Below, in pieces: positions 9,926-18,568 of a DNA stretch of 64,000 bases (within the stretch, counting starts at the first letter, position 1; every line of letters begins with the position of its first letter). Source of the DNA: Actinacidiphila glaucinigra. GTDB taxonomy: Bacteria > Actinomycetota > Actinomycetes > Streptomycetales > Streptomycetaceae. The position numbers and the translations under genes were made by a program. The stretch is from the NCBI RefSeq assembly GCF_900188405.1, contig NZ_FZOF01000008.1, positions 186,001 through 250,000 of the forward strand, given 5' to 3'. The notes under the pieces were generated by a model. That model was not told where the DNA came from. It saw nothing but the letters and a program-made list of their open reading frames with translations, and searched no databases.

Positions 9926-11698
9926 TTACTGCACGCCCAGCGAGGCGTAGTCGTAGCGGCCGTTGTACGCGTCGGCCGTGTAGACGTTGGTCAGGCGCGA
10001 GCTGCGCCAGATGATGTTCTTCTCGAAGGTGAAGGGCAGGTAGTACGCGCCCTCGGAGACCTTCTGGTTGATCTGCTTGTACACCTCGGCCGCCGCGTTC
10101 GCGTCGGTCTGGGTCAGCGCCTGGTCGAACAGGCCGTCGATGGCCTTGTCCTTGATCTCGGCGAAGTTGTTGTTGCCGCTCTCGAGGATGAACCGGCTGT
10201 CGACCAGCGGCTGGAGGAAGCCCTGGCCCGACGGGAAGTCGGCGCCCCAGCCCATGATGATGATGCCGTAGCCCTTGGACTTGACCGTCTTCGGGGCACC
10301 GATGATGCCGGAGGTCTGCGCACCGTCGAACTCGTCGAGCTCGGTGGTGATGCCGACCTTCTTCAGCGACTCCTGCAGGGACTCGGCCGTGGCGATCTCG
10401 ATCGGCTTGTTGTTGCGGACCGCGATCGTGGTCTTGAAGCCGTCGGGCTGGCCGCAGGCCTTGAGCTCCTTCTTGGCCTCTTCGACGTTGCCCGTGGTGT
10501 CCTTCAGGACGTTGTACGGGTCGTACTTGCCGTCGGCGCCCTTGATGCCCAGCGGGAGCATGTTCGGGGCGATCGCGCCACCGGCCTGCGGGCCGCCGCG
10601 GGCGGTCTGCAGCGACTTGTGGTCGGCGGCGAGGATGACCGCCTTGCGGCAGTGGATGTTGTCCATCGGCTTGACCGTGGTCGGGAAGACCGCGTAGCGG
10701 ATGAAGCCGGTGTCCGGGTTGTCGGCGTTGGCCTTGTTCTTGCCGAGCACCTCGGCGCGCGCGGCCTGGCCGACGCCGGTGGCGTTGAGGTCCAGGTCGT
10801 AGTCGCCGTTGATCAGGCGCTTGTCCATGTCGTCGGCGTTGGTGGTCAGGGTGACCGTGATCTTGTCCGGCAGCGCCTTGCGGAGGTCGTCGGTGGACGC
10901 GCTCCAGTTGGTGTTGCGGACCAGCACCATCGACTTGTTCGGCGTGTACGACTGGAACTTGTACGGGCCGCTGGAGAACGGCTTGAGGCCGTACTTCGCG
11001 GCGGTGTCCTTGGCCGCGGGCACCGGGGAGCCGGACGGCATCGCCAGCATCTGCTCGAAGTCGCTGTTGGGCTTCGGCAGGCGGAAGACGATGGTCTTGT
11101 CGTCCGGGGTCTCGATGGACTTCAGACCGAGCTTGTCGGCCGAGGTGTCCTTGTACGGGCCCTTGTACTCACCCTTGGGGTCGAGCACCTGCTGCAGGTA
11201 GATCGGGCCGCCGGAGATGACGTCCTGCGCCCAGATGCGCTCGATGCCGTACTTGACGTCCTTGGAGGTCAGCGGGGAGCCGTCCTCCCACTTCAGGCCG
11301 TCCTTCAGGGTGTACGTGTAGGTCTTGCCGCCGTCCTCGACCTTCGCGAGGCCGGTCGCGAGGTCCGGCTTCAGCGTGGTGCTGGCGAGACCCGGCTCCG
11401 GGGTGAAGGAGACCAGCTGGCGCGTGTAGTACCGGGCGAAGTCCCACATGAAGCCGTAGTAACCGCGCTGCGGGTCCCAGGAGTCGGCGTCCTGCGTGCC
11501 GATGAACTTGAGCGTGCCGCCCTTCTTGTCGGACGCGTTCGCCACCTTGTTGACGGCGGCGTTGAATCCGGGGGCCTTGGCGTTGCCGTCGGACTTGCCA
11601 CCGCCGCCTCCGCCGCAAGCGGCGGTGGACAGCAGCGCGACGACCACGACGGCCGTCCCTGCGGCCAGCCTGCGCCTCGATGAGCGTGGGGATGTCAC
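9926..11698 (-). CDS. Oligopeptide-binding lipoprotein (ABC importer, SBP family 5)
   Basis: Extracellular solute-binding lipoprotein that delivers peptides to the permease. It has 590 residues from GTG 11698, with GGAGG about 10 bases upstream. The basic N terminus SPRSSRRRR-like is followed by a hydrophobic core and the lipobox STAAC, then a poly-Gly spacer. The family 5 signature region falls in LKWEDGSPLTSKDVKYGIERI. Length and fold match DppA/OppA. An upstream in-frame extension to 11770 lacks a signal peptide order and is rejected. It is the second gene of an operon ordered C-A-B-D-F, an arrangement I recall from S. coelicolor SCO5476-5480. Confidence 0.92.
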   Translation of the reverse strand: MTSPRSSRRRLAAGTAVVVVALLSTAACGGGGGGKSDGNAKAPGFNAAVNKVANASDKKGGTLKFIGTQDADSWDPQRGYYGFMWDFARYYTRQLVSFTPEPGLASTTLKPDLATGLAKVEDGGKTYTYTLKDGLKWEDGSPLTSKDVKYGIERIWAQDVISGGPIYLQQVLDPKGEYKGPYKDTSADKLGLKSIETPDDKTIVFRLPKPNSDFEQMLAMPSGSPVPAAKDTAAKYGLKPFSSGPYKFQSYTPNKSMVLVRNTNWSASTDDLRKALPDKITVTLTTNADDMDKRLINGDYDLDLNATGVGQAARAEVLGKNKANADNPDTGFIRYAVFPTTVKPMDNIHCRKAVILAADHKSLQTARGGPQAGGAIAPNMLPLGIKGADGKYDPYNVLKDTTGNVEEAKKELKACGQPDGFKTTIAVRNNKPIEIATAESLQESLKKVGITTELDEFDGAQTSGIIGAPKTVKSKGYGIIIMGWGADFPSGQGFLQPLVDSRFILESGNNNFAEIKDKAIDGLFDQALTQTDANAAAEVYKQINQKVSEGAYYLPFTFEKNIIWRSSRLTNVYTADAYNGRYDYASLGVQ

Positions 11699-11802
11699 TT
11701 TTTCGTAACCTCCGTGATTCGCGGTCCGCGACTTTCCGCGGACCTGCGGTCCTTCTCGGTGAGAAGCCACCTGACGGGAATGGCAGGGGCGGTGTGCGAG
11801 GG

Positions 11803-12795
11803 CTAGCGGGAGCCCTTCGGGTCCAGCGCATCCCGTACGCCGTCACCGAAGAGGTTGAAGGCGAGCACGGTGACGAAGATGGCCAGACCCGGGATCAGCA
11901 TGAAGATCGGGTCCGTCTCGTAGAAGGACAGCGCCTTGAAGAGCATCTGTCCCCACGACGAGGTGGGCGGCTTCACGCCGACCCCGAGGAAGCTCAGGGC
12001 GGCCTCGGTGAGGATGTTCGTCGGGATCATCAGCGTCGCGTAGACGGTGATCGGGGCGACGAGGTTGGGCAGCAGTTCCCGGAAGAGGATGTAGCCGCGG
12101 CCGGCACCGAGGCTGCGGGCCGCGTCGACGTACTCGCGTTCGCGCAGGCTCAGGGTCTGGCCGCGGACGATGCGGCCGACGTACGGCCACCCGAAGAACC
12201 CGATCACGACCACCAGGACGCCCATGCGCACGCCGGTGCCGCTGAAGCCCAGCAGCGAGTTGGGCATGACCGAGACCAGGGACATGATGAACAGCAGCTG
12301 GGGGAAGGCCAGGAGGACGTCCATGACACGGCCGATGGCGGCGTCGACCCAGCCGCCGAAGTAGCCGGCCATGATGCCGAAGAAGGTGCCGAGGACGACC
12401 GCGACGATCGCCGACAGGAAGGCCACCAGCAGGGAGATCCGCGTGCCGTAGACGATGCGGCTGAAGACGTCGCGGCCGTTGACGGGCTCCACGCCGAAGA
12501 GGTAATCCCCGCTGATGCCGCCCCACTTGCCGGTGGGGGTGCCGAAGAGCGGGTCGATCTTGTCCTCGTGGAAGTCGTTCGGCGGGTGCCCGAGGGCGCT
12601 GACGATGAGGGGGGCGAAGATCGCGACCAGGATGAGGAAGACGACGATCACGCCGCCTGCCAGCGCCACCTTGTCGCGCTTGAGGCGCATCCATGCGATA
12701 CGCCCGGGCGAACGCCCCTCGATCGCCTTCGCGGGTATGTCGGCGGCGACGTCGGCGACGGTCGTCTCGGCGGTGTCGTGCAGCGGTGCTGTCAT
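11803..12795 (-). CDS. Oligopeptide ABC importer permease, OppC/DppC type
   Basis: 330 residues. A hydrophilic N terminus is followed by the helix VALAGGVIVVFLILVAIFAPLI, an extracytoplasmic loop with the OppC_N features (FGVEPVNGRDVFSRIVYG), and five further helices. The EAA loop is REREYVDAARSLGAGRGYILFRELLPN. Start is ATG 12795 with a GAGGAG site. First gene of the importer operon, about 100 bp before the binding-protein start. The substrate is inferred to be peptides from family membership only. Confidence 0.92.
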   Translation of the reverse strand: MTAPLHDTAETTVADVAADIPAKAIEGRSPGRIAWMRLKRDKVALAGGVIVVFLILVAIFAPLIVSALGHPPNDFHEDKIDPLFGTPTGKWGGISGDYLFGVEPVNGRDVFSRIVYGTRISLLVAFLSAIVAVVLGTFFGIMAGYFGGWVDAAIGRVMDVLLAFPQLLFIMSLVSVMPNSLLGFSGTGVRMGVLVVVIGFFGWPYVGRIVRGQTLSLREREYVDAARSLGAGRGYILFRELLPNLVAPITVYATLMIPTNILTEAALSFLGVGVKPPTSSWGQMLFKALSFYETDPIFMLIPGLAIFVTVLAFNLFGDGVRDALDPKGSR

Positions 12796-13118
12796 GTCTC
12801 CTCGTGCATCCCCCTGCCGGCGGTGGCCGGCTTCGCCTGGCCGTCCGCCCGGGTCGACGGAGCGGACCGACCATGTCGGGCGCAGCTCTTGATGGTGGTG
12901 CGGTGGCGCTGGGCTGTGTGTTTGGCTGGTGATGAATCGTTAAGGCGACGCGTGCAGCGCCTTGGTGCGCGAGTCTTCATGGGGCGTGGATCACGCGCCA
13001 GACCCCGCAGGGAAGCGATGCGCAACCGTGATGTGGTGAACCTTCGTCCGTTATTACCGCAGTGTTACGCGCGTTGACAGATCGCCGCGAGGCAACGGGA
13101 GTCGCTACCTTCGATGCC
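12796..13118. promoter_or_regulatory. Divergent intergenic region between the peptide importer operon and the DUF885 gene
   Basis: 323 bases without a gene, less GC-rich than its surroundings from about 12915 to 13080. It must hold the importer promoter (reading left) and the DUF885 promoter (reading right). An interrupted palindrome AAGGCG-10-CGCCTT sits at 12942-12963. TTGACA occurs at 13074-13079, and TACCTT at 13106-13111 lies 7 bases before the ATG at 13119, compatible with a -10 for a leaderless mRNA. These two hexamers are 26 bases apart, too far to be one promoter. Confidence 0.5.
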
Positions 13119-14630
13119 ATGAATGATCGGCTTCGCTCGGTGTGCGACCTGATGGTCCCCGTGGTCAGGGAGATGGCGGGACTCCACGAGTACGACGGCC
13201 AGCTGCAGGACCTGTCACCCGACGGCGTCCGCCGCGGACTGTCCTCGCTCGCCCACGCCCGGCTCCGCGAACCGGCCCTTGCCGACCCCCACGACGAACG
13301 GCACCTTTCGGTCTTCGAGGACACCCTCAAGGTCCAGTACGGCGAGCTGGAACTGCACCGGCGCGACCCATATCCGCATTTGTCCAATCTCGAACTCACC
13401 GCCTACGACCGCGAGTACGCGCCCCGCGAGGAACTCTCCGAGGCCCGCAGACGCCACCTCCAGCAGTGGCCGGACGCGGTCGACGCGGCCATCGCGTCGC
13501 TCGACCGGGTGAGTGCGCCGGTCGCCGGGGCACTCCTCGGAGCGGTCCGCGGCCTCGCCGCCGACCTCGACCGGGAAACCGAGCCGGAGGCGGGTCCCGC
13601 GCTCGCCGCGCACTCCCGCCTGGTCGACCACATCGCCCGCGCCGCCGAGACCGGCGACCCCGATCCCCGGCTCGGCGGGGAGGCGCTGGCGCTGCTGATG
13701 GGCAGTCAGGAGGGCCTGCGGGTGGACCTGTCGGCGCTCGCCGACGAGGCCGAACGCGAGCGGGACCGGCTCACCGCGCTCCTCACCGAGTCCTGCGGAC
13801 GGCTGGACCCGAAGTCCACCGTGGACGAGCTCATCCCGCGACTGCTCGCCGACCACCCGGACGCCGACGGGGTCATCCCCGAGGCGGCCCGGCTCACCGA
13901 GGAGGTCATCGACTTCACCCGCCGGCGGGGGCTCGTGCCCTGGCTCGACGGCGACTGCCTCGTGGGGCCGGCGCCGCCGTCGCGCCGCTGGTCCATGGCG
14001 ATGATGACCTGGGCCGCACCGGAGGAGGCCGACTCCGCCTCCTGGTACCACGTCACCCCGCCGGAGCCGGACTGGCCGGAGGAGGAACGCGAGGAGTGGC
14101 TCTCGGTCTTCAGCCGCACGAGCCTGCCGGCGATCACCGTCCACGAGGTGGCGCCCGGCCATTTCGCCCACGGCCGGGCATTGCGGCACGCACCCACGCA
14201 GGTACGGCGTGTCCTGCACTCGCTGTCCTTCTGCGAGGGCTGGGCGCACTACGTCGAGGAGGTCTGCCTCGAGGAGGGCTTCCGCTCGCGCGACCCCCGC
14301 TTCGCGATCGGCGTGGCCCTGGAGGCGCTCGTACGCGTCACCCGGCTCGCGTGCGCGATCGGACTGCACACGGGGGCGATGACGCTGGAGGAGGCGACAC
14401 AGCGGTTCATGCGCGACGCCCACCTCGCACGGGCCGGCGCGGCCTCCGAGGCCCGGCGCGGCACCTTCGACGCGGCGTACGGGCGGTACACCTGGGGCAA
14501 GCTGGAGATCATGCGGCTGCGTGAGCGCGCCCGGCTCGCCTGGGGGCAGGAGTTCTCGCTGCAGCGGTTCCACGGCGCACTGCTGGAGTTGGGGAGCCCG
14601 CCGCTGGGGCTCATCGACGCGGTCCTGTGA
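13119..14630 (+). CDS. DUF885 family protein (putative metallopeptidase-like)
   Basis: 503 residues. The C-terminal half carries TVHEVAPGHFAHG (an HExxxxH motif) followed about 40 residues later by CEGWAHYVEEV, the two blocks shared by DUF885 proteins. They resemble zinc peptidase ligands (HE...H and E), although activity has rarely been shown. No signal peptide, so probably cytoplasmic. The open frame extends to 13062, but ATG 13119 (MNDRLRSVCDLM) is preferred because the family begins there. A good Shine-Dalgarno is absent, so it may be leaderless. Divergent from the peptide importer, which could point to peptide processing (weak inference). Confidence 0.82.
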   Translation: MNDRLRSVCDLMVPVVREMAGLHEYDGQLQDLSPDGVRRGLSSLAHARLREPALADPHDERHLSVFEDTLKVQYGELELHRRDPYPHLSNLELTAYDREYAPREELSEARRRHLQQWPDAVDAAIASLDRVSAPVAGALLGAVRGLAADLDRETEPEAGPALAAHSRLVDHIARAAETGDPDPRLGGEALALLMGSQEGLRVDLSALADEAERERDRLTALLTESCGRLDPKSTVDELIPRLLADHPDADGVIPEAARLTEEVIDFTRRRGLVPWLDGDCLVGPAPPSRRWSMAMMTWAAPEEADSASWYHVTPPEPDWPEEEREEWLSVFSRTSLPAITVHEVAPGHFAHGRALRHAPTQVRRVLHSLSFCEGWAHYVEEVCLEEGFRSRDPRFAIGVALEALVRVTRLACAIGLHTGAMTLEEATQRFMRDAHLARAGAASEARRGTFDAAYGRYTWGKLEIMRLRERARLAWGQEFSLQRFHGALLELGSPPLGLIDAVL

Positions 14631-14635
14631 CGGGC

Positions 14636-14651
14636 GGCCCCTCGCGGGGCC
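14636..14651 (+). terminator. Short hairpin after the DUF885 gene
   Basis: GGCCCC-TCGC-GGGGCC begins 5 bases after the stop codon. A 6-bp GC stem without a U-tract, as usual for Streptomyces terminators. Confidence 0.5.
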
Positions 14652-14667
14652 CTCGCCGCGATGCGTG

Positions 14668-14748
14668 GACGAGTGCGGGTCCGCCGCGCCCGCGGCGGGC
14701 TGTCTCCCACCCTCCCGCCCGTCACCGCCCGCGCTGCGTGAACGCGGG
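14668..14748 (+). repeat. Dispersed GC-rich intergenic repeat, copy C
   Basis: Shares the frame GACGAGTGCGGGT, GCGGCGGGC, GTCTCCCACCC and TGCGTGAACGCGGG with copies A and B about 10 kb away. It is followed (14749-14815) by GCAGCCGCCGACGGCGCCGC, which resembles part of the 93-bp tandem unit. The element therefore has a conserved two-part structure in both places. Confidence 0.72.
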
Positions 14749-14815
14749 GCGAGAACCGGCCGCAGCCGCCGACGGCGCCGCACGCGGGGCGGGCGGGAAA
14801 AGCCCGCCGGAGGCC

Positions 14816-15601
14816 TCAGTAGGGCTGCGGGGCCCAGCCGTACGTCGCCCCGGGTGCACCCGGCGCACCTGGCGCGCCGTGGGCGTCGCGGGAGTAGAAG
14901 GGCTGCGCCGAGGCCCGCATCCACATGCCGACCGGGTCGTACTCGTCCGTGAGCGCGACCGTGGCGACCGGCAGCCCCTGCGGCACCGCCCCGAGGGCGG
15001 ACTGCATCATCAGGCGCACGGTCTCCACCGCCTGGGGCCCGGCGTCGTAGAGGTCGACGCCGATCGCCAGGTACGGCTCGCCCAGCGCGGGCTGCACCCA
15101 GGCGCGCCGCAGCGAGCGGACGGCCGGGGTGCGATGGGCCTGCTGGGTCAACAGGGCGTAGTACTGGGGGATCTGGAGCGCGGGCTCGCCGATCCGCAGC
15201 GGTCCGGCCGGGGAACGGTCGAGGCCGAGGCAGACGCGCCGCAGGTCGAGCCAGGGGATGCCGATTCCGCCGCCGGGGGCGTGCGGGTTGAGCCACAGTC
15301 CCCAGCGGTCGGGGAAGAGCGATGCCGCGATCTCGCGACCGGACACCACCTCGTGGGCCCGGTTCCAGCCGCAGGCGGTGAACTCCTGCGGTGAGGTCAC
15401 ACAGGGCGCGTAGCCGTGGCCGGCGACCTCCATGTTGCCGTACTGCGCGTCCGCGCCGCCGGGGGTGCCCTGCCAGAGCAGCATCCACACCTGGCTGTCG
15501 GCGAGGGCCCGCAGCACCTCCTCGTAGGCGTCGTACCTACCGGGCGTCACCTGCCGGAGCGCATGCTCCAGCCCCCCGCCCCCTCCCACGCCGGCGCTCA
15601 C
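14816..15601 (-). CDS. SseB-like protein (enhanced serine sensitivity family), paralog 1
   Basis: 261 residues from GTG 15601, preceded by GGAAGGGCGGG. It has the two-domain SseB layout: an N-terminal SseB domain (about 15-130, LRALADSQVWMLLWQ) and a C-terminal domain (about 150-245) containing EPYLAIGVDLYD and PFYSRD. Low-complexity GAPGAPGAPGA is near the C terminus. In E. coli, SseB was named because its overexpression enhances serine sensitivity of a mutant. The biochemical function is unknown. It lies 77 bp after its paralog and about 3 kb from the glycine/serine operon. It was embedded in a much longer open frame starting at 16555, which is not credible. Confidence 0.82.
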   Translation of the reverse strand: MSAGVGGGGGLEHALRQVTPGRYDAYEEVLRALADSQVWMLLWQGTPGGADAQYGNMEVAGHGYAPCVTSPQEFTACGWNRAHEVVSGREIAASLFPDRWGLWLNPHAPGGGIGIPWLDLRRVCLGLDRSPAGPLRIGEPALQIPQYYALLTQQAHRTPAVRSLRRAWVQPALGEPYLAIGVDLYDAGPQAVETVRLMMQSALGAVPQGLPVATVALTDEYDPVGMWMRASAQPFYSRDAHGAPGAPGAPGATYGWAPQPY

Positions 15602-15678
15602 GTGTCCCGCCCTTCCGCGTCTGCCTTGTCCGCGTCGTCTGCTTCGCCGAATGCCTCGGGTGTCGTGCCGGACCCAGG

Positions 15679-16461
15679 TTATGCGCCCGTGCCGACATAG
15701 AAGGGTCGCACGCGCTCCAGCATCCAGTCGCCGATGGGGTCCTGTGCGACGTCCAGCAGCACCAGATTGACCTGCCAGGGCAGCGGTACGGCGCCGAGTG
15801 CGCGCCCGAGGGCGGCCATGGCGGCGGCCCGGTCCTCCTCCTGCCAGCGGTCGAGTTCGACTCCGACGAAGAGCGTGGCGGGGTCGCCCTCGACGCTGGC
15901 CAGCGCGCGGCGGGCGGAGAGCACGACGGGGGTGACGGCGAACTCGCCCGCCGCGACGGCCAGGAAGTCGACCGGCTCCTCGTCCGGCGAGGGTTCCCAC
16001 AGCCGGACCCGGGCGCCGCTCGGGGTGCCGGGCTCGCGGTCGGTGCGGCACAGCTCCATCACCGCTGCGGGCGGCAGCGGAAGGCCCACCGCGCCCCCGG
16101 GGTTCACGGCGATCCCGAGCTGCGGGGGCAGCCCGCGGGCGAACTCGCGGGCGGGGGCGACGGCGAAGCTCATGCCGGAACCGGCGGCGAGGAACTGCTG
16201 TTCGGAGCTGAAGACCGGAACGTAGACGCCGCCTTCGAGTTCGAGGGTCGGCAGGTCGAGGTCGGTGCTCTCGGGACCGCCGCCGTTCGGCAGCGGAATC
16301 CACAACTGCGAGCGCCCGAGCACCTCCAGGACGCGGGCCGTGGCACCCGGATCGCCGAGTGCCGCGGAGAGCACTTCCTCGAGCTCGTTGGCGGGCCAGC
16401 CGCCGGCACCGTGGACCGACGGAGCGAAGCCGTCCGTTATCCGCTGCCCCGGGATGTTCAC
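15679..16461 (-). CDS. SseB-like protein (enhanced serine sensitivity family), paralog 2
   Basis: 260 residues from ATG 16461 (MNIPGQRITDGFAPS). The N-terminal SseB domain contains LGRSQLWIPLPNGG and VYVPVFSSEQQFLAAG. The C-terminal domain contains TLFVGVELD, LGAVPLPWQVNLVLLDVAQDPIGDWML and ends PFYVGTGA, parallel to the ends of paralog 1. Cytoplasmic, no signal or membrane segment. The pair is likely one transcript, divergent from the secreted-protein gene at 16645. Function unknown. A link with serine metabolism rests only on the family name and proximity to gcvT-glyA-sdaA. Confidence 0.85.
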   Translation of the reverse strand: MNIPGQRITDGFAPSVHGAGGWPANELEEVLSAALGDPGATARVLEVLGRSQLWIPLPNGGGPESTDLDLPTLELEGGVYVPVFSSEQQFLAAGSGMSFAVAPAREFARGLPPQLGIAVNPGGAVGLPLPPAAVMELCRTDREPGTPSGARVRLWEPSPDEEPVDFLAVAAGEFAVTPVVLSARRALASVEGDPATLFVGVELDRWQEEDRAAAMAALGRALGAVPLPWQVNLVLLDVAQDPIGDWMLERVRPFYVGTGA

Positions 16462-16644
16462 TGCGTCTCGCCTCGCAATTTGCCGTGGTGGTGCGCTCCG
16501 TGGAAACCCTATCCGGCGCGGGGCGCGAGCGACCCCCGCACCTCGTATACGTCACATAACGCGATCGTCCGGTTGCGAAGCGTCACTACGGCTCCGAAGG
16601 TAGGACGAGCAAGGAGAAAACCCTCAACCGGGAGATATCTCGAC

Positions 16645-17403
16645 ATGCGCATCACCAGGATCAACTCCACCCTCATAGCGGCGGCCGTGTGCGCCGCGCT
16701 GACGATGGGCCTCACCGGCGGTGTCGCGAGTGCCCAGGCCCCCACCCGGAGCACGGCCGTCGAGGTCGAGCACCTCGCCGCCCGGGCGGCGGAGACGGGC
16801 AACGCCGAACTCATCGCCAAGTTGGGTGACACGCTGTCCATCGGGGCCAAGCTCACCCAGGAAGCCCAGATCGAAAGCCCGGACTCGGCGAAGCTGGAGG
16901 AACTCCGCAGGGGTCTGGAGGAGGCGAGCCGACAGCTGGCCTCGGTCCTCGACCAGGCTGGTGCGGTATCTCCCGGCGTCACCGACCCGTCGGCCTTCGA
17001 TCCGGGCGCGCCACAACCGGGCCTGGAGCCAGGGGATCTCGGCCAGCCGGGTGACCAGGGCGCCATCGACCAGGGCGCCATCGACCAGATCGGCGGTCCG
17101 GGCGACCAGGGTGCCGCGGACGCCGTCACCGACGTCAAGAACGCGCTCACCAAGCTGGTCCAGGACGTCACGGACCTGCTGGCCAAGGTGGTCGCGAAGG
17201 ACCTCGCGGGTGTGACGGCCGGTGTCGCCACCGTCGTCGCCGACCTGCAGGCCCTGCTGCTGGCGGTGCCGAAGCTGCTCACCGGCGCGCTGCCGCTGCC
17301 GCTTCCGCTCCCGCTGCCGCTCCCTCTGAACGACCAGGGGGAGCAGCTGCCGCCCGAGGCGCAGATCGCGCCGCAGGCCCAGGAGGACCTCCAGGGTCAG
17401 TAG
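16645..17403 (+). CDS. Secreted coiled-coil/low-complexity protein of unknown function
   Basis: 252 residues with a clear Sec signal peptide: the basic MRITRIN, a hydrophobic core, then GGVASAQA as the likely cleavage site at about residue 33. The mature part has a helical, coiled-coil-prone segment (about 40-100, AARAAETGNAELIAKLGD...), then a Gly/Asp/Gln-rich segment with the repeat DQGAIDQGAIDQ, a second amphipathic helix (VTDVKNALTKLVQDV), a (PL)6 run and a Gln-rich tail. No enzyme motif. The open frame continues far upstream, but ATG 16645 with GGGAG upstream and the signal peptide decide the start. Confidence 0.78.
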   Translation: MRITRINSTLIAAAVCAALTMGLTGGVASAQAPTRSTAVEVEHLAARAAETGNAELIAKLGDTLSIGAKLTQEAQIESPDSAKLEELRRGLEEASRQLASVLDQAGAVSPGVTDPSAFDPGAPQPGLEPGDLGQPGDQGAIDQGAIDQIGGPGDQGAADAVTDVKNALTKLVQDVTDLLAKVVAKDLAGVTAGVATVVADLQALLLAVPKLLTGALPLPLPLPLPLPLNDQGEQLPPEAQIAPQAQEDLQGQ

Positions 17404-17437
17404 CAGTACCGCCCCTCACGCGACGCGGCCCGGCCGC

Positions 17438-18115
17438 TCAGCCGTCGAAGTCGATGGCCTCGAGCTCCCGGGCCGCTTCGCGGTCCAGCAGCACCACCGA
17501 GGCGCACACCCCGGGAAGCCGGCCGGCCTCCGCCTCGGCGAGCAGCCGGCGGGAGGCGTTGCGGTGCCGGGCCATGGCGTACGCCGACACTCCCCTGCCG
17601 CGTTCGCGCTGACCGTCCAGAGCGGTCCGCACGGGGACGTCGAGCAGCACCAGGTGCATGCCCCGCCCCCGGCGCCGCGCCTGACGGGCGACCCAGGCGC
17701 GCACCCAGCGCAGGGTGCCGCAGTCGTGCACGACGACACTGTCGCCGGAGCGCAGCGCCTGCCACAGCCCGGCGTAGTGCGCGATCCGCACCAGGGGGCG
17801 GTAGAGGGCGTACGGCAGCAGCCGCGGCAGCCGGGCCTGCCAGCGCTCCCTCACGTCCTGCGAGTCGATCAGGCGGGCCCCGCCCTTCGCGCGCCGCATG
17901 AGGGTGCTCTTGCCGCCGCCCGGAAGGCCGGAGACGACCAGGACGTCACCCGCCGGGTAGCGCAGGGTGCGCACCGGCCGGCGCCCCCGCCGCAGATCGA
18001 GCAGCCGGCGCGGCCGCACGGCGCGGCCCCCACGGCGCGCCTCCCCGGCCCGCGCCGGTACCGGCCGGGACACGGCCGGGCCCCCGGCCGTCGCATACGC
18101 ACTCTGCCACCGCAC
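17438..18115 (-). CDS. P-loop kinase-like ATPase (zeta-toxin/AAA_33 type)
   Basis: 225 residues. Walker A GLPGGGKSTLMRRAK at about residues 65-78 and a Walker B-like VVVHDCGTLRW. Downstream, HLVLLDVP, GRGVSAYAMARHRNA and VVLLDREAARELEAIDFDG match the small AAA_33/zeta-like kinases annotated 'AAA family ATPase' in Streptomyces. Substrate unknown. I chose GTG 18115 because GGAGGG precedes it at ideal spacing. A TTG at 18142 is the longest alternative and has no Shine-Dalgarno. No antitoxin-like partner is adjacent, so a toxin role is unlikely. Convergent with the secreted-protein gene. Confidence 0.75.
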   Translation of the reverse strand: MRWQSAYATAGGPAVSRPVPARAGEARRGGRAVRPRRLLDLRRGRRPVRTLRYPAGDVLVVSGLPGGGKSTLMRRAKGGARLIDSQDVRERWQARLPRLLPYALYRPLVRIAHYAGLWQALRSGDSVVVHDCGTLRWVRAWVARQARRRGRGMHLVLLDVPVRTALDGQRERGRGVSAYAMARHRNASRRLLAEAEAGRLPGVCASVVLLDREAARELEAIDFDG

Positions 18116-18296
18116 AGTTCGCCCTCCGGGTCCGACGTTCAAGAAATGGTAAATCCTGTGTCTTTGCCTACCCAGAGAAACGGCGGCGTTACAACCGGAT
18201 CGGAACCGGACCGGGACATCCGGGACTCGATCGCGACAACGGCGGGCGCCCGTGCAATGATGGCGGCCTCAATCACATATCGGCCGTTCGAGGCCG

Positions 18297-18508
18297 CGCG
18301 GGAGAGCTTCCGCACCGCTGCGGCGGGCGGGACGCCGAAGGAGCAAGTCCTCCCTTGAATCTCTCAGGCACAGATACCGCGCGTTCGAGGCACATCTGAA
18401 AAGCGGGCGAGCCCTCCCGGCGACGGGGGCGCCGCCCCACCCAAGGTGCAAACCAGGACTCCTCCGACCGGAGGGTCCAGGTGAACCTCTCAGGTTCCGA
18501 TGACAGAT
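18297..18508 (+). ncRNA. Tandem glycine riboswitch
   Basis: Two consecutive glycine aptamers. The first spans about 18297-18385, with GGAGAGCTTCCGCACC, GCCGAAGGAGCAAGTCC and CTCTCAGGCACAGATACCGCG. The second spans about 18390-18508, with CGGGCGAGCCCTCC, GCGCCGCCCCACCCAAGGTGCAAACC and CCTCTCAGGTTCCGATGACAG. The conserved CTCTCAGG elements close each aptamer. It precedes gcvT by 60 bases, matching the known gcvTH riboswitch of Streptomyces, which turns the operon on when glycine is high. Confidence 0.92.
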
Positions 18509-18530
18509 GGGGAGGACCTGCCCCGTCATC
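18499..18530 (+). promoter_or_regulatory. Expression-platform hairpin of the glycine riboswitch
   Basis: GATGAC-AGAT-GGGG ... CCCC-GTCATC. Its left arm overlaps the 3' end of aptamer 2 (CCGATGACAG), so aptamer closure and this stem compete. No U-run follows. It ends 38 bases before the gcvT start. Confidence 0.6.
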
Positions 18531-18568
18531 GCCCTGTCTGTCCCTTCCTCGCCTTGGGAGCCCGCCCG

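Noticed and set aside
13074..13111. TTGACA (13074) paired with TACCTT (13106) as one promoter for the DUF885 gene
   Set aside because: 26-base spacing is far outside the 16-19 range; only a separate -10 for a leaderless mRNA remains possible.
17438..18115. Zeta-type toxin of a toxin-antitoxin pair
   Set aside because: P-loop kinase fold fits, but there is no adjacent small antitoxin gene and such stand-alone kinases are common in Streptomyces.
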